From Chloroflexota bacterium (GTDB lineage Bacteria > Chloroflexota > UBA6077 > SHYK01), in assembly GCA_009377635.1 (NCBI GenBank), contig WHTR01000002.1:1-45127 (forward strand): a DNA stretch of 45,127 bases. Reading direction: 5' to 3'. Below the pieces are notes generated by a model, which was not told the DNA's origin, ran no database searches, and worked only from the letters and a program-made list of their open reading frames with translations. The stretch's first letter is position 1. Every line of letters starts with the position of its first letter. Positions 17,377 through 24,933 of this stretch are shown piece after piece. Position numbers and translations under genes: made by a program.

Positions 17377-17551
17377 CTCCTGCGGAATTGAGGCGTCGTG
17401 CGATGACGAACCGATCTGCAGCAGCTCCTGCCACGGCGAGCGCAGCCATCAGCCCCAGCTCCCACCCGCTGCCATCCTGGGGCGGAGGGCTCCCGCCGGT
17501 GGCCGGCAGGGAAACCTGAACCGCTCGGCGGATTGTTTCAGCTCATGGGTC

Positions 17552-17851
17552 TCAGGCCCTGACGAGGTCAGTCAGCACGACAGGACCGGTCCCGATCACC
17601 TGCGAGGGCTCCGCCATCATTGGCTCCAGCAGGCGCTGCACTACGGGCACCAGCGCCGGAAGCGCGGCAGTCGCCTGCTCCTGGGTCTCCCACAGATTTA
17701 CCGTGAGCCAGCGCCCTCTGCCGGTGTCTACGATGATGGCGCCTCGATAGCCAGGCTGGCGGGAGTGAAGCTCCTGGAACTCCGCGAGCTGCTCGCGCCC
17801 CTGTGCGAGCTTGTCGGTATCGTACGTGTTGAATCTCGCGACGGCGTACAT
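17552..17851 (-). CDS. small ABM/dimeric alpha-beta barrel-like protein
   Basis: A 99-residue protein whose size and layout (MYAVARFNTYD, a helix ending in SRQPGYRGAI, then RWLTVNLWETQEQATAA) fit the antibiotic-biosynthesis-monooxygenase (ABM) type dimeric alpha/beta barrel. Function is unknown; this fold includes monooxygenases, heme-degrading enzymes and many uncharacterised proteins. GGAGGTG lies eight bases before the ATG at 17851, so the longer frame starting at 17911 is unlikely. It is convergent with cobQ and has no evident partner. Confidence 0.75.
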   Translation of the reverse strand: MYAVARFNTYDTDKLAQGREQLAEFQELHSRQPGYRGAIIVDTGRGRWLTVNLWETQEQATAALPALVPVVQRLLEPMMAEPSQVIGTGPVVLTDLVRA

Positions 17852-18010
17852 GGTGCTGCACCTCCGTACCAGGGTTTCATCGCGGCGTAATGAACCGTCG
17901 CTCTGTGGCATTTGGCCCCGCCAACCAACTCGGTCGCGATCGAGCCCATAGTCTGCTACATCGGTGGGGATCCGCGGAGCGCCGAGCAGGTGTATGCCCC
18001 GGGCCGCTCG

Positions 18011-18478
18011 TCACTGACGTGCCTGCGCGGGCAGCAGGACGGCGATGAGCCCGCCGGTGAACACGTGCAGGACGATCATCGTGATCCCGGTCGGAGTCGT
18101 CGCCGGGGGCAGGCCGGGCATCGCGCCGGCCATCGCCTGGAACGGCCCGGTCAACGAGAGCAGCGTGACCACGGCAGCCACCGCCACGAAGAGGGGCACG
18201 GCCAGTCGCGTGAGGCGCGCGAGCGCCGCCAGCCCAACGGCAGCGACGACGACTCCTCCAACCGAGGTCATGATGATCGAACCGGGGTTCAGTGCAGAGA
18301 ATCCACTGGGCACACCCCACAGTGCCGCGGCGACGACGTAGACGACGATGTCGGCCCCCGCGACCGCAGCCGCAGTCAGCGCCGCCGCGCGCAGGAGCCG
18401 ACCGAACGCGATCGGCGCGGCTGAGACCGATCGCCCGGCGGAGACGTGACCCGTTTGCCGTGAAAGATCCGTGTGCAT
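18011..18478 (-). CDS. DUF6069 family membrane protein
   Basis: A 155-residue protein with four hydrophobic segments (about residues 28-54, 68-86, 92-113 and 130-150), matching the DUF6069 family, whose function is unknown. It is divergent from the MarR-type gene, with 80 bases between the two starts. Two inverted repeats of the same design lie in that gap, so the pair is probably a regulator and its membrane target, as in many drug- or stress-responsive MarR loci. The ligand or transported compound is unknown. Confidence 0.8.
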   Translation of the reverse strand: MHTDLSRQTGHVSAGRSVSAAPIAFGRLLRAAALTAAAVAGADIVVYVVAAALWGVPSGFSALNPGSIIMTSVGGVVVAAVGLAALARLTRLAVPLFVAVAAVVTLLSLTGPFQAMAGAMPGLPPATTPTGITMIVLHVFTGGLIAVLLPAQARQ

Positions 18479-18493
18479 CGCGCTGTCCCTCCT

Positions 18494-18521
18494 CGATATA
18501 CTTGACTAGTCAAGTATATCG
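18494..18521. promoter_or_regulatory. operator 1, 28-base perfect palindrome
   Basis: A perfect 28-base palindrome centred between 18507 and 18508, with left half CGATATACTTGACT and right half AGTCAAGTATATCG. Its core is TACTTGA-CTAG-TCAAGTA. It begins 16 bases upstream of the DUF6069 start codon and is a probable binding site for the neighbouring MarR-type protein. Confidence 0.8.
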
Positions 18522-18526
18522 CAAAT

Positions 18527-18544
18527 TACTTGAGCTGTCAAGTA
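18527..18544. promoter_or_regulatory. operator 2, same core as operator 1
   Basis: TACTTGA-GCTG-TCAAGTA repeats the core of operator 1 with the same 4-base spacer. The two centres are 28 bp apart, a little under three helical turns. It ends just before the GGAGGT ribosome site of the MarR gene at 18559, so binding would block both genes. Confidence 0.8.
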
Positions 18545-18558
18545 CTCTCGGAGGTACC

Positions 18559-19113
18559 GTGGGCCGGCAACAGATCTGGGCGCCGAGAACGCACGCCGGC
18601 CACCCGGTTCCGCTCGCGTGGGTGCGGCTGCTCGTGGCCCACGCCGAGCTGACCCGGCACATGAACGCGAATCTCCTCGCCGGCCACTTCCTCACCATCA
18701 ACGACTACGAGGCGCTCCTGCATCTGTCGTGGGCCCCGGACGGTCGACTGCGGCGCGGCGAGCTCGCCCAGAGCGTGCACCTGACCCCGGGCGGGATCAC
18801 GCGCCTCCTGCACGGGCTCGAACAGATGGGGCTCGTCCGCAGCGTCAGGGACCCGGTAGATCGACGCGCCGTCAGCGCCGAGCTGACCGGGGCCGGGCAG
18901 GAGCGTCTCCGTCAAGCCGCCGAAACGCACGCGCGAAACGTCAACGAGCTGTTCACCGCGCGGTTCTCGCGTGATGAACTGACGACGCTCGCCGAGCTGC
19001 TGGGCACGCTCACCGACCCACTGGATGCAGGGGGTCCGAGTGGACACAGCGGAATCACCTCTCCCTTTGGGAGAGGTCGGCTGAGTCCGCTTGTGGCGGA
19101 CGAGGACGGGTGA
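18559..19113 (+). CDS. MarR family transcriptional regulator
   Basis: A winged-helix MarR-type regulator of 184 residues. The core runs from about residue 18 to 150: a dimerisation helix (RLLVAHAELTRHMN), the DNA-binding helix LTPGGITRLLHGLEQMGLV and the wing RDPVDRRAVSAELT. The GTG start is supported by GGAGGT six bases upstream; the frame stays open upstream to 18292, but that stretch crosses both operators and the DUF6069 gene. The last 25 or so residues (HSGITSPFGRGRLSPLVADEDG) are not family-like and are encoded by a repeat-like tract with two hairpins. It probably represses itself and the divergent DUF6069 gene. Confidence 0.88.
   Translation: MGRQQIWAPRTHAGHPVPLAWVRLLVAHAELTRHMNANLLAGHFLTINDYEALLHLSWAPDGRLRRGELAQSVHLTPGGITRLLHGLEQMGLVRSVRDPVDRRAVSAELTGAGQERLRQAAETHARNVNELFTARFSRDELTTLAELLGTLTDPLDAGGPSGHSGITSPFGRGRLSPLVADEDG
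19057..19101. repeat. two hairpins inside the MarR gene 3' end
   Basis: ACCTCTCCC-TTT-GGGAGAGGT (19057-19077) and GTCCGC-TTGTG-GCGGAC (19085-19101) are perfect stem-loops in tandem within the last codons of the MarR gene. They look like part of a small dispersed palindromic repeat that supplied a new stop codon; they could also terminate transcription. Confidence 0.5.
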
Positions 19114-19162
19114 GGGCGTGACTCAATGGCATCAAGAGATGTGTTATGCGGTACTAGCAGTA

Positions 19163-19465
19163 CGGCCGAAAAGGGCTCTGTCATCCTGAGAGGTTGTGAA
19201 TTTACTCCGGCTGTCCTATTCATAGATATGCAAGATGGTCCGTGTAACGTCATTTGGAAGTCATCTCGGGGGAAAGTTCACAGCCTCTGAGCGAAGCGAA
19301 GGATCCGTCGCTGGCAGGCACGGATTCTTCGGCCTTCGGCCTCAGAGGTTGTGAGCAAATCGATTGACCATCAGAGTTTCATTGTGTGAATGACGAGCAA
19401 TCATACATCTATAAAAGGGCGGTTTTCAAAAGTTCACAAACTCCCAGAATGACCCTTTGCGGCCG
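19163..19465. mobile_element. MITE-like element with terminal inverted repeats
   Basis: A 303-base AT-richer stretch bounded by inverted ends. The left end (19163-19200) begins CGGCCGAAAAGGG and continues TCATCCTGAGAGGTTGTGAA. The reverse complement of the right end (19433-19465) begins CGGCCGCAAAGGG and continues TCATTCTGGGAGTTTGTGAA. It has no coding capacity. A second, internal inverted repeat lies at 19277-19355 (TTCACAGCCTCTGAG against CTCAGAGGTTGTGAG, continuing inward). It fits a non-autonomous element. No clear target-site duplication was identified. Confidence 0.65.
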
Positions 19466-19524
19466 CGCTTCTAGCGCATCTACGCGCTGCGCACCTACCG
19501 CTCTTGGCCGCGACAGTTCCAGGG

Positions 19525-19530
19525 TACAAT
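19525..19530 (+). promoter_or_regulatory. candidate -10 box before ispH
   Basis: TACAAT lies 37 bases before the ispH start, with TTGGCC at 19504-19509 as a possible -35 box, 15 bases away. The spacing is short, so confidence is low. Confidence 0.35.
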
Positions 19531-19566
19531 CAACGAGCATCGACCAAGCGTTGCGAGGATCTATCG

Positions 19567-20538
19567 ATGAAGATTCATCGCGCCCCGCGGTTCAGCGGCT
19601 TCTGCGGTGGTGTGAAACGCGCGTGGAGCATCGCGATGCGCACGCGGGACAACACAGAAGGGCCGGTTTTCGTCTCGGGGGAGCTCATCAACAACGACCC
19701 CGCGATGCGCGCGCTCGAGGCAAAGGAGATCGGCATCCTGCGGGTCGGCGAGGATGAGAGCCCGACCCAACCAGGGACGCTCATCATGCGGGCCCATGGA
19801 GAGGGGCCGCGGTCCTTCGAGCGCGCCAAGGCCCTCGGCCTGAACGTCGTCGACGCGACCTGCGGCATCGTCAAGGTGGTTCAGCAGAAGGCGGTGAAGC
19901 TCGAAGACGACGGCTACCAGGTTATTCTCTACGGACACCGCAATCACCCGGAGGCGAGAGCCACCATCGCCTACACGAAGCGTGGGATGATCGTTGAGTC
20001 CGTCGAGGAGGCGGAGGCGCTGCCGCGCTTCGAGCGCGTGGCCGCGCTTGCCCAGACAACGGCGCTCCTGTCTGAGTACGAGCGCGTCTGCGAGGTGCTG
20101 AAGGCGAAGTCGGAGGTGTTCGAGAATCAGGGCCAGGTGTGCGCGTGGACGAAGATGGCGCAGGATGAGGCGGAGGAGGTGGCCGCCGGGTGCGACGTTA
20201 TGATCGTCGTCGGCGGGCGAAAGAGCGCCAACAGCCACCGCCTCGTGGAAGTCTGCGGCCAGCGGGTGCCCAGCTATCTCGTCGAGACGGTCGACGACCT
20301 CGAATCATGGTGGTTCACTGCGGACTCGGTGGTCGGAGTCACAGCCGGCGCGTCGACGCGGGAGCAAGACGTGCTCGACGTCATTGAGGCCATCACGGCC
20401 ATCGGCGCCCGGCACGGGGACGGCACCCACGGGTCAGGCGTCGCAGTCGGCGAGCGCGCGATGGCCGCGAGCAGGGGGCATCTCTCGATCGGGCCGCCCG
20501 GAATCCCACCGGACCGCCTCGAAGAGGAGGTGCGATGA
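19567..20538 (+). CDS. ispH: 4-hydroxy-3-methylbut-2-enyl diphosphate reductase, divergent
   Basis: IspH/LytB-type [4Fe-4S] enzyme, last step of the MEP pathway, converting HMBPP to IPP and DMAPP. The three cluster cysteines are seen in GFCGGVKRA, DATCGIV and GQVCAWT. HPE (GHRNHPEA) with the catalytic glutamate, the AHG histidine, AQTT and TAGAST are kept. Several active-site positions deviate: the usual HN in the ELIHN motif is NN here (ELINND), and the NSSN segment reads KSAN. The ATG at 19567 starts the conserved sequence; an upstream in-frame GTG/ATG region to 19504 is unlikely. It overlaps ispG by four bases (ATGA), a strong sign of coupled translation. The 323 residues are normal. Confidence 0.88.
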   Translation: MKIHRAPRFSGFCGGVKRAWSIAMRTRDNTEGPVFVSGELINNDPAMRALEAKEIGILRVGEDESPTQPGTLIMRAHGEGPRSFERAKALGLNVVDATCGIVKVVQQKAVKLEDDGYQVILYGHRNHPEARATIAYTKRGMIVESVEEAEALPRFERVAALAQTTALLSEYERVCEVLKAKSEVFENQGQVCAWTKMAQDEAEEVAAGCDVMIVVGGRKSANSHRLVEVCGQRVPSYLVETVDDLESWWFTADSVVGVTAGASTREQDVLDVIEAITAIGARHGDGTHGSGVAVGERAMAASRGHLSIGPPGIPPDRLEEEVR

Positions 20539-21647
20539 TCCAGCGTCGCTCCACGCGGCAGGTGATGGTGGGGAACGTCGCCGTCGGCGGTGACGCGCCC
20601 GTCGCCGTCCAGTCGATGTGCAGTACGGACACGCGCGATATCGACGCGACCGTCGCACAGATCCAGGCGCTCGAGGATGCCGGCTGCGAGATCGTTCGCA
20701 TCGCCGTCCCGACGAAAGAGGCCGCTGACGCGTTCGGCGAGATTCGCTTGCAGACGACCATTCCCCTGGTCGCAGACATCCACTTCGACTACCGGCCGGC
20801 CCTGCTGGCCATTGAGAAGGGGGCCGACAAGATCCGCATCAACCCAGGCAACATCATCAACGCCGACGGCATGCGCGCCGTCCGGCTGGCAGTTGACGCG
20901 GCGAAGGAGCGCGACATCCCCATCCGTGTCGGCGTCAACGCCGGTTCCATCGAGCAGAAGTTGCTGGACAAGTATGGCTATCCGACGCCGGAGGCGGCGT
21001 GCGAGTCGGCTGTAAACCACGTCCATCTGCTCGAGGACCTGGGCTTTGATGACATCGTGGTGTCGGTCAAGTTCAGCGACGTGCCCCGGATGGTGGATGC
21101 GTATCGGCTCCTGAGCGAGCGCATCGACTATCCCCTACACCTGGGAGTGACCGAGGCTGGGGCCGCAATGCCCGCCTACATCAAGTCGGCGCTCGGCATC
21201 GGTTCGCTGCTGGCGAACGGCATCGGCGACACGCTGCGGGTCTCGTTGACGACCGCCGACAAGACCGACGAGGTGGTCGCCGGCTTCGAGATCCTCAAGG
21301 CCCTCGAGATCCGGAGCAAGGGACCACTCCTCACCGCGTGCCCGTCCTGCGGCCGAGCGCAGGTCGACCTCCCCGCCCTCGGCCTCCAGGTGGCGGAGGC
21401 GCTGAAGCACGTCGACAAGCCCGTGAAAGTGGCCGTCATGGGCTGCGCGGTGAACGGGCCGGGCGAGGCGGCCGAGGCCGATATTGCCGTCGTGGGCGGC
21501 CGCGGCGTCGGGATGCTGTACATCAAGGGCAAGCCAAGCCGGCGGGTCCCTGAGCACGAGGTCATCCGAGCCCTGCTCGACGAGATCGCCGCGTGGGAGC
21601 CGTCGCCCGAAGCGGCCCAGTTTCCAAACGGCGCAACATCCCGCTAA
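20535..21647 (+). CDS. ispG: 4-hydroxy-3-methylbut-2-en-1-yl diphosphate synthase
   Basis: IspG/GcpE, 370 residues, converts MEcPP to HMBPP with a [4Fe-4S] cluster, one step before IspH. The N-terminal TIM barrel begins with VQSMCSTDTRD and contains DIHFDYRPAL and KIRINPGN. The C-terminal cluster domain shows TACPSCGR and MGCAVNGPGE, giving the three cluster cysteines and the glutamate ligand. Everything expected of a two-domain bacterial IspG is present. Translation is probably coupled to ispH through the ATGA overlap. Having consecutive pathway enzymes in one operon, in the order ispH-ispG, supports IspH being functional in spite of its odd residues. Confidence 0.96.
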   Translation: MIQRRSTRQVMVGNVAVGGDAPVAVQSMCSTDTRDIDATVAQIQALEDAGCEIVRIAVPTKEAADAFGEIRLQTTIPLVADIHFDYRPALLAIEKGADKIRINPGNIINADGMRAVRLAVDAAKERDIPIRVGVNAGSIEQKLLDKYGYPTPEAACESAVNHVHLLEDLGFDDIVVSVKFSDVPRMVDAYRLLSERIDYPLHLGVTEAGAAMPAYIKSALGIGSLLANGIGDTLRVSLTTADKTDEVVAGFEILKALEIRSKGPLLTACPSCGRAQVDLPALGLQVAEALKHVDKPVKVAVMGCAVNGPGEAAEADIAVVGGRGVGMLYIKGKPSRRVPEHEVIRALLDEIAAWEPSPEAAQFPNGATSR

Positions 21648-21679
21648 CGGTGTCTCAACTTTGACGACAAGATGATCGA

Positions 21680-22993
21680 ATGACATACGCCCCCGATCGA
21701 CGCACGCTGCGTCGATCCCTCGAGGGACTGGCCCTCTTTCGCGACGTCTTCGATGACGCCATCGGACGCGCCGCACGGGCCATCGTCGACGAGCCGTCGT
21801 ACATCCAGGCGGCGCGCCTGGTCAGCCTGCTCATCGAGGAGGCGGAGCTCTCCAGCGAGGAGCTGGTGGGAGACGCCTGGCAGAACCATCTGCTGGACCG
21901 AGTGCTCGCCGCGGAGAATGCCTTCAGTCGGAAGGCGGAGCGCGCGTGGGTCGAGGAGATGGGGGCGGGGCTCCTCCGCCAGGCACGGCGCGAGCTAGGG
22001 CTTCTCCAGCAGCTGTACTACGAAGGTGGCGACATCCTCGCCGCAGAGGCGTACGCGGCCCTCGGCGAAGTCGGCGCTCTGGGGTGGAGCAGCTACCGCC
22101 CCCTGGCGCGCGGCCCGCAGCTGCATGCGCCCGAGGCGCTGGCGCTGAAACACGCGCTGGCCGCCTCCCGCGACTGGCAATCCCTCACCGAGAAGCTGGC
22201 GGCCGTCTACGCTGCGGCCGGCGTCGGCATGTTCGGGCGGTTCCGGGCATTTCGCTGGGTCCATGCCGGCGAACGCGGACACCTCGAGGGCGTGCACCAC
22301 CCAGACCCGGTCCGGCTCGACGACCTCATCGGATACGAGCGTGAGCGGGAGGTCGCGGTCCAGAACGCGGAGCGCTTCGCCGCCGGCCTCCCCGCCAACA
22401 ATGTCCTCCTGTACGGGGAGCGCGGGACGGGCAAGTCGTCAACCGTGAAGGCCCTGCTCAACGAGCTGGGAGACCGGGGCCTCCGTCTGATCGAGGTGCC
22501 GAAAGAGCATTTGGAGGACTTCCCCGACCTGATCGCTGTACTGCGTGACCGCCGCGAGCGGTATCTGCTGTACATCGACGACCTTTCGTTTGAGGAGCAG
22601 GAAACGCACTACAAGGCACTGAAGGCCGCGCTGGAGGGCGGCATCGAGGCGCGGCCCGACAACGTGGTGCTCTATGCAACGTCCAATCGGCGCCACCTCG
22701 TGCGCGAGCGCTTCGGGGACCGGGCGAGCGACGAGGATGTCCACGCCTTCGATACCATGGAGGAGAAGCTCTCCCTGTCGGACCGGTTCGGAATCCGCGT
22801 CACGTTCGGAGCGCCGGACCAGGAGCGCTACCTGGCCATCGCTCTCGGACTTGCCGCTCGGGCCGGGATCATCCTCCCCGAAGACGAGGTCCGGCGCCGC
22901 GCTCTCGACTGGGCACAGCGACAGAACGGACGCTCCGGGAGGACGGCCCGGCAGTTCGTCAACGCCCTCGTCGGCGAGCTCGCCGTTCCGTAG
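21680..22993 (+). CDS. DUF815 family AAA-type ATPase
   Basis: A 437-residue ATP-binding protein of the DUF815 family. The first 200 residues are helical with no recognised domain; the AAA+ core follows, with the P-loop LLYGERGTGKSS (about residues 237-248), a Walker B-like LLYIDDLSFE (about 290-299) and the sensor-1-like ATSNRRHLV. The C-terminal helical lid contains GRTARQFVNAL. The role of DUF815 proteins is not established. It starts 32 bases after ispG, so it may be co-transcribed, but no link to isoprenoid synthesis is known. The ribosome site before the ATG is weak. Confidence 0.9.
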   Translation: MTYAPDRRTLRRSLEGLALFRDVFDDAIGRAARAIVDEPSYIQAARLVSLLIEEAELSSEELVGDAWQNHLLDRVLAAENAFSRKAERAWVEEMGAGLLRQARRELGLLQQLYYEGGDILAAEAYAALGEVGALGWSSYRPLARGPQLHAPEALALKHALAASRDWQSLTEKLAAVYAAAGVGMFGRFRAFRWVHAGERGHLEGVHHPDPVRLDDLIGYEREREVAVQNAERFAAGLPANNVLLYGERGTGKSSTVKALLNELGDRGLRLIEVPKEHLEDFPDLIAVLRDRRERYLLYIDDLSFEEQETHYKALKAALEGGIEARPDNVVLYATSNRRHLVRERFGDRASDEDVHAFDTMEEKLSLSDRFGIRVTFGAPDQERYLAIALGLAARAGIILPEDEVRRRALDWAQRQNGRSGRTARQFVNALVGELAVP

Positions 22994-23064
22994 CGCGGTT
23001 GTGCACGTCGTCGCTCACGATGACGGCCATGCCCAGCTGCATATTCGCTCCACTTGACGGGCGC

Positions 23065-24327
23065 CTACGTGCGAGCGCGGATGACGAGCCGATAGAGTCC
23101 ACCCGGACGAAGGCTGGTAACGAATAGCTCACCGTCCTGGTCCTCGCCGAACGAGCTTATGCTGAGGGATGACTCGATGAGCTCGGTCTGGCGCCACGTC
23201 CTATCGGCCTGCCGGTCGAGGGCCCAGACGCGTCCGCTGCAGTAGTCGGCGAAGAAATACACGCCTCGTGTAGACGGATAGGCCCGTCCCCGGTACACGA
23301 AGCCGCCCGTGATCGAGCATCCCAGGTCGTGTGAGTACTCGGTGATCGGGACCGGCAGCGCACTCCGATCACATGCCTGACCGCCAGGGTAGCACTGGCT
23401 CCCCTCGACGATCGGCCATCCGTAGTTCCGTCCGCCACCAGCGCCCGCGCCCTCAAGGTGGACCCATTCGAAACGATTCTGTCCGACATCGGCGATGTAG
23501 AGATCGTCGGTCGCCCGATCGAAGGAGAAGCGCCAGGGGTTGCGGAGCCCGTACGCCCAGATCTCCGTACGAGCGCCGTCCCTGGTGACGAACGGGTTGT
23601 CGGGCGGGATGGCATAGGGCACGCTTGCGTTGACGTCGATCCGCAGGAGCTTTCCGAGCAGCGACGAGAGGTTCTGGGCATTGCCGTATTGGTCCCCCGC
23701 ACCACCTCCGTCGCCCATGCCGATGTAGAGGTAGCCGTCCGGACCGAAGACGAGATTCCCGCCGTTGTGGTTCGCTGCCGGCTGAGGGATCTGCAGCACC
23801 GGGAGCGCGCTATTCGGGTCGACAACGTCCGGATCGCGGGAGACCGCGTACCGAACGATGGTCGTATCCCCGTTGGTGTTCGTGAAGTTGATGTACAGCC
23901 AGCCGTTCTCGGTGAACTGAGGGTGAAACGCGAGGCCGAGAAGTCCCTGCTCCGAACCACGCGCGCTGACCATCGGCTGAATGTCCAGGAACGGGTTGGG
24001 CAGGAGCCGGCCGTCGCGCACGATCAAAATGCGTCCGGCCCGCTCGAGGACGAACAGGCGTCCTGACCCATCCTTCGCGGATCCCACGTACGTTGGCTCT
24101 TGGAGCCCCGTCACGACGGGCTCGAGCGCGAGTTCCACGGCACCCGGATCGAACGGACGGGGCGAAATGGGCCCGGCCTGGATGGCGCCAGAGTCCGAAT
24201 CGAGCGATGGCGGCGTTGCCTCGGGCACGGCCGCCTGGCTTCCGAGCGTGCATCCCGCGGCCGATGCCATCGACACGACGACGATGCCCATCCAGAGTGC
24301 GACCACCCATTGCCGAGGCCCACGCAC
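23065..24327 (-). CDS. PQQ-dependent sugar dehydrogenase-like lipoprotein
   Basis: Glucose/sorbosone dehydrogenase family (six-bladed beta-propeller, Hhip/YliI-like), 420 residues. A signal peptide (about residues 8-25, hydrophobic) ends in SAAGC, a likely lipoprotein cleavage site, so the enzyme would be anchored outside the membrane. Motifs include EQGLLGLAFHPQF with the catalytic histidine, NHNGGNLVFGPDGYLYIGMGD (NHxGG, the PQQ/calcium region) and GLRNPWRFSFD. Cys pairs in the CYPGGQAC and DLGC regions may form disulfides. PQQ synthesis genes are not in the window. Start is a GTG with GAAGGTG upstream. The divergent gene is the OsmC-type selenoprotein candidate. Confidence 0.9.
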   Translation of the reverse strand: MRGPRQWVVALWMGIVVVSMASAAGCTLGSQAAVPEATPPSLDSDSGAIQAGPISPRPFDPGAVELALEPVVTGLQEPTYVGSAKDGSGRLFVLERAGRILIVRDGRLLPNPFLDIQPMVSARGSEQGLLGLAFHPQFTENGWLYINFTNTNGDTTIVRYAVSRDPDVVDPNSALPVLQIPQPAANHNGGNLVFGPDGYLYIGMGDGGGAGDQYGNAQNLSSLLGKLLRIDVNASVPYAIPPDNPFVTRDGARTEIWAYGLRNPWRFSFDRATDDLYIADVGQNRFEWVHLEGAGAGGGRNYGWPIVEGSQCYPGGQACDRSALPVPITEYSHDLGCSITGGFVYRGRAYPSTRGVYFFADYCSGRVWALDRQADRTWRQTELIESSLSISSFGEDQDGELFVTSLRPGGLYRLVIRART

Positions 24328-24405
24328 GGCGCACCTTCACCCGCTGTCGGATTTGCTTCATACTATCCCATCGCGAATGCCAGATGACGGGAAGGAGATT
24401 CGCCT

Positions 24406-24933
24406 GTGATCAAGGATCCGAACTACGTTCCACCGCCGCGCGACCCGGATCGGCCAGGGCCCCACATCGTCGCAGAGATTACTCCTCGGGAGGGGCAGCT
24501 CAAGGAGGGACGGGTCCAGGGCTTCACCGTCACGTGCGACGAGGCCATTCGGCCGGGCCCAACCGGCGGCGCCGACAAGGCTCCATCGCCCCTGGGGTAT
24601 TTCACCGTCGGCATCGGCTTCTGACTGGCGACCCAGCTTGTGCAGGTTGCACACACGCTCAAGATTGAGTATCGGAACGCACGCATCAAGGTCGACGGTA
24701 GATTCTTCCGGGAGGGATCGATCCTCGCGGGTACTGCGCGCGCCGTGTGCGACTCCGTCACGACGGAGGTGCACCTCGAGAGCGACGAGCCGCCGGTGCG
24801 GGTGGCGGAGCTTATCCGCATGGCTGAAGCGAGCTGCTACACGATCGCCGCGATCCGGAACGCGGCGCCGGTCAGCCTCGTCTCCACGCTGAACGGCGCA
24901 CCGCTCGAGGTCGATGCGCCCGCCGGCGCCTGA
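24406..24933 (+). CDS. OsmC-family peroxidase-like selenoprotein candidate (in-frame UGA = Sec73)
   Basis: Read as one gene, this encodes a 175-residue OsmC-family protein. The frame runs through a single TGA at 24622-24624 and continues with unbroken family similarity: GGADKAPSPLGYFTVGIGF, then UGA, then LATQLVQVAHTLKIEY. OsmC proteins reduce organic peroxides with two cysteines; the UGA sits exactly where the first (peroxidatic) cysteine of GFC is expected. The second is kept at about residue 144 (AEASCYTIAA). A hairpin like a bacterial SECIS element starts 10 bases after the UGA. The GTG start has GGAAGGAG eight bases upstream. A nonsense mutation or base error is the alternative; without recoding only a 72-residue peptide would be made. 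Confidence 0.82.
24635..24659 (+). promoter_or_regulatory. bacterial SECIS-like stem-loop
   Basis: After the UGA at 24622-24624, TGTGCA (24639-24644) pairs with TGCACA (24648-24653) around a GGT loop. AGC (24635-24637) pairs with GCT (24657-24659) below an internal loop. The GCAGGT core also occurs in the SECIS hairpin of E. coli fdhF, and the loop G lies 21 bases past the UGA, close to the fdhF spacing. It lies inside the coding sequence, as bacterial SECIS elements do. Confidence 0.7.

Noticed and set aside
18292-18558. Upstream extension of the MarR reading frame
   Set aside because: It crosses both operators and the divergent DUF6069 gene; the GTG at 18559 has a good ribosome site and starts the plausible protein.
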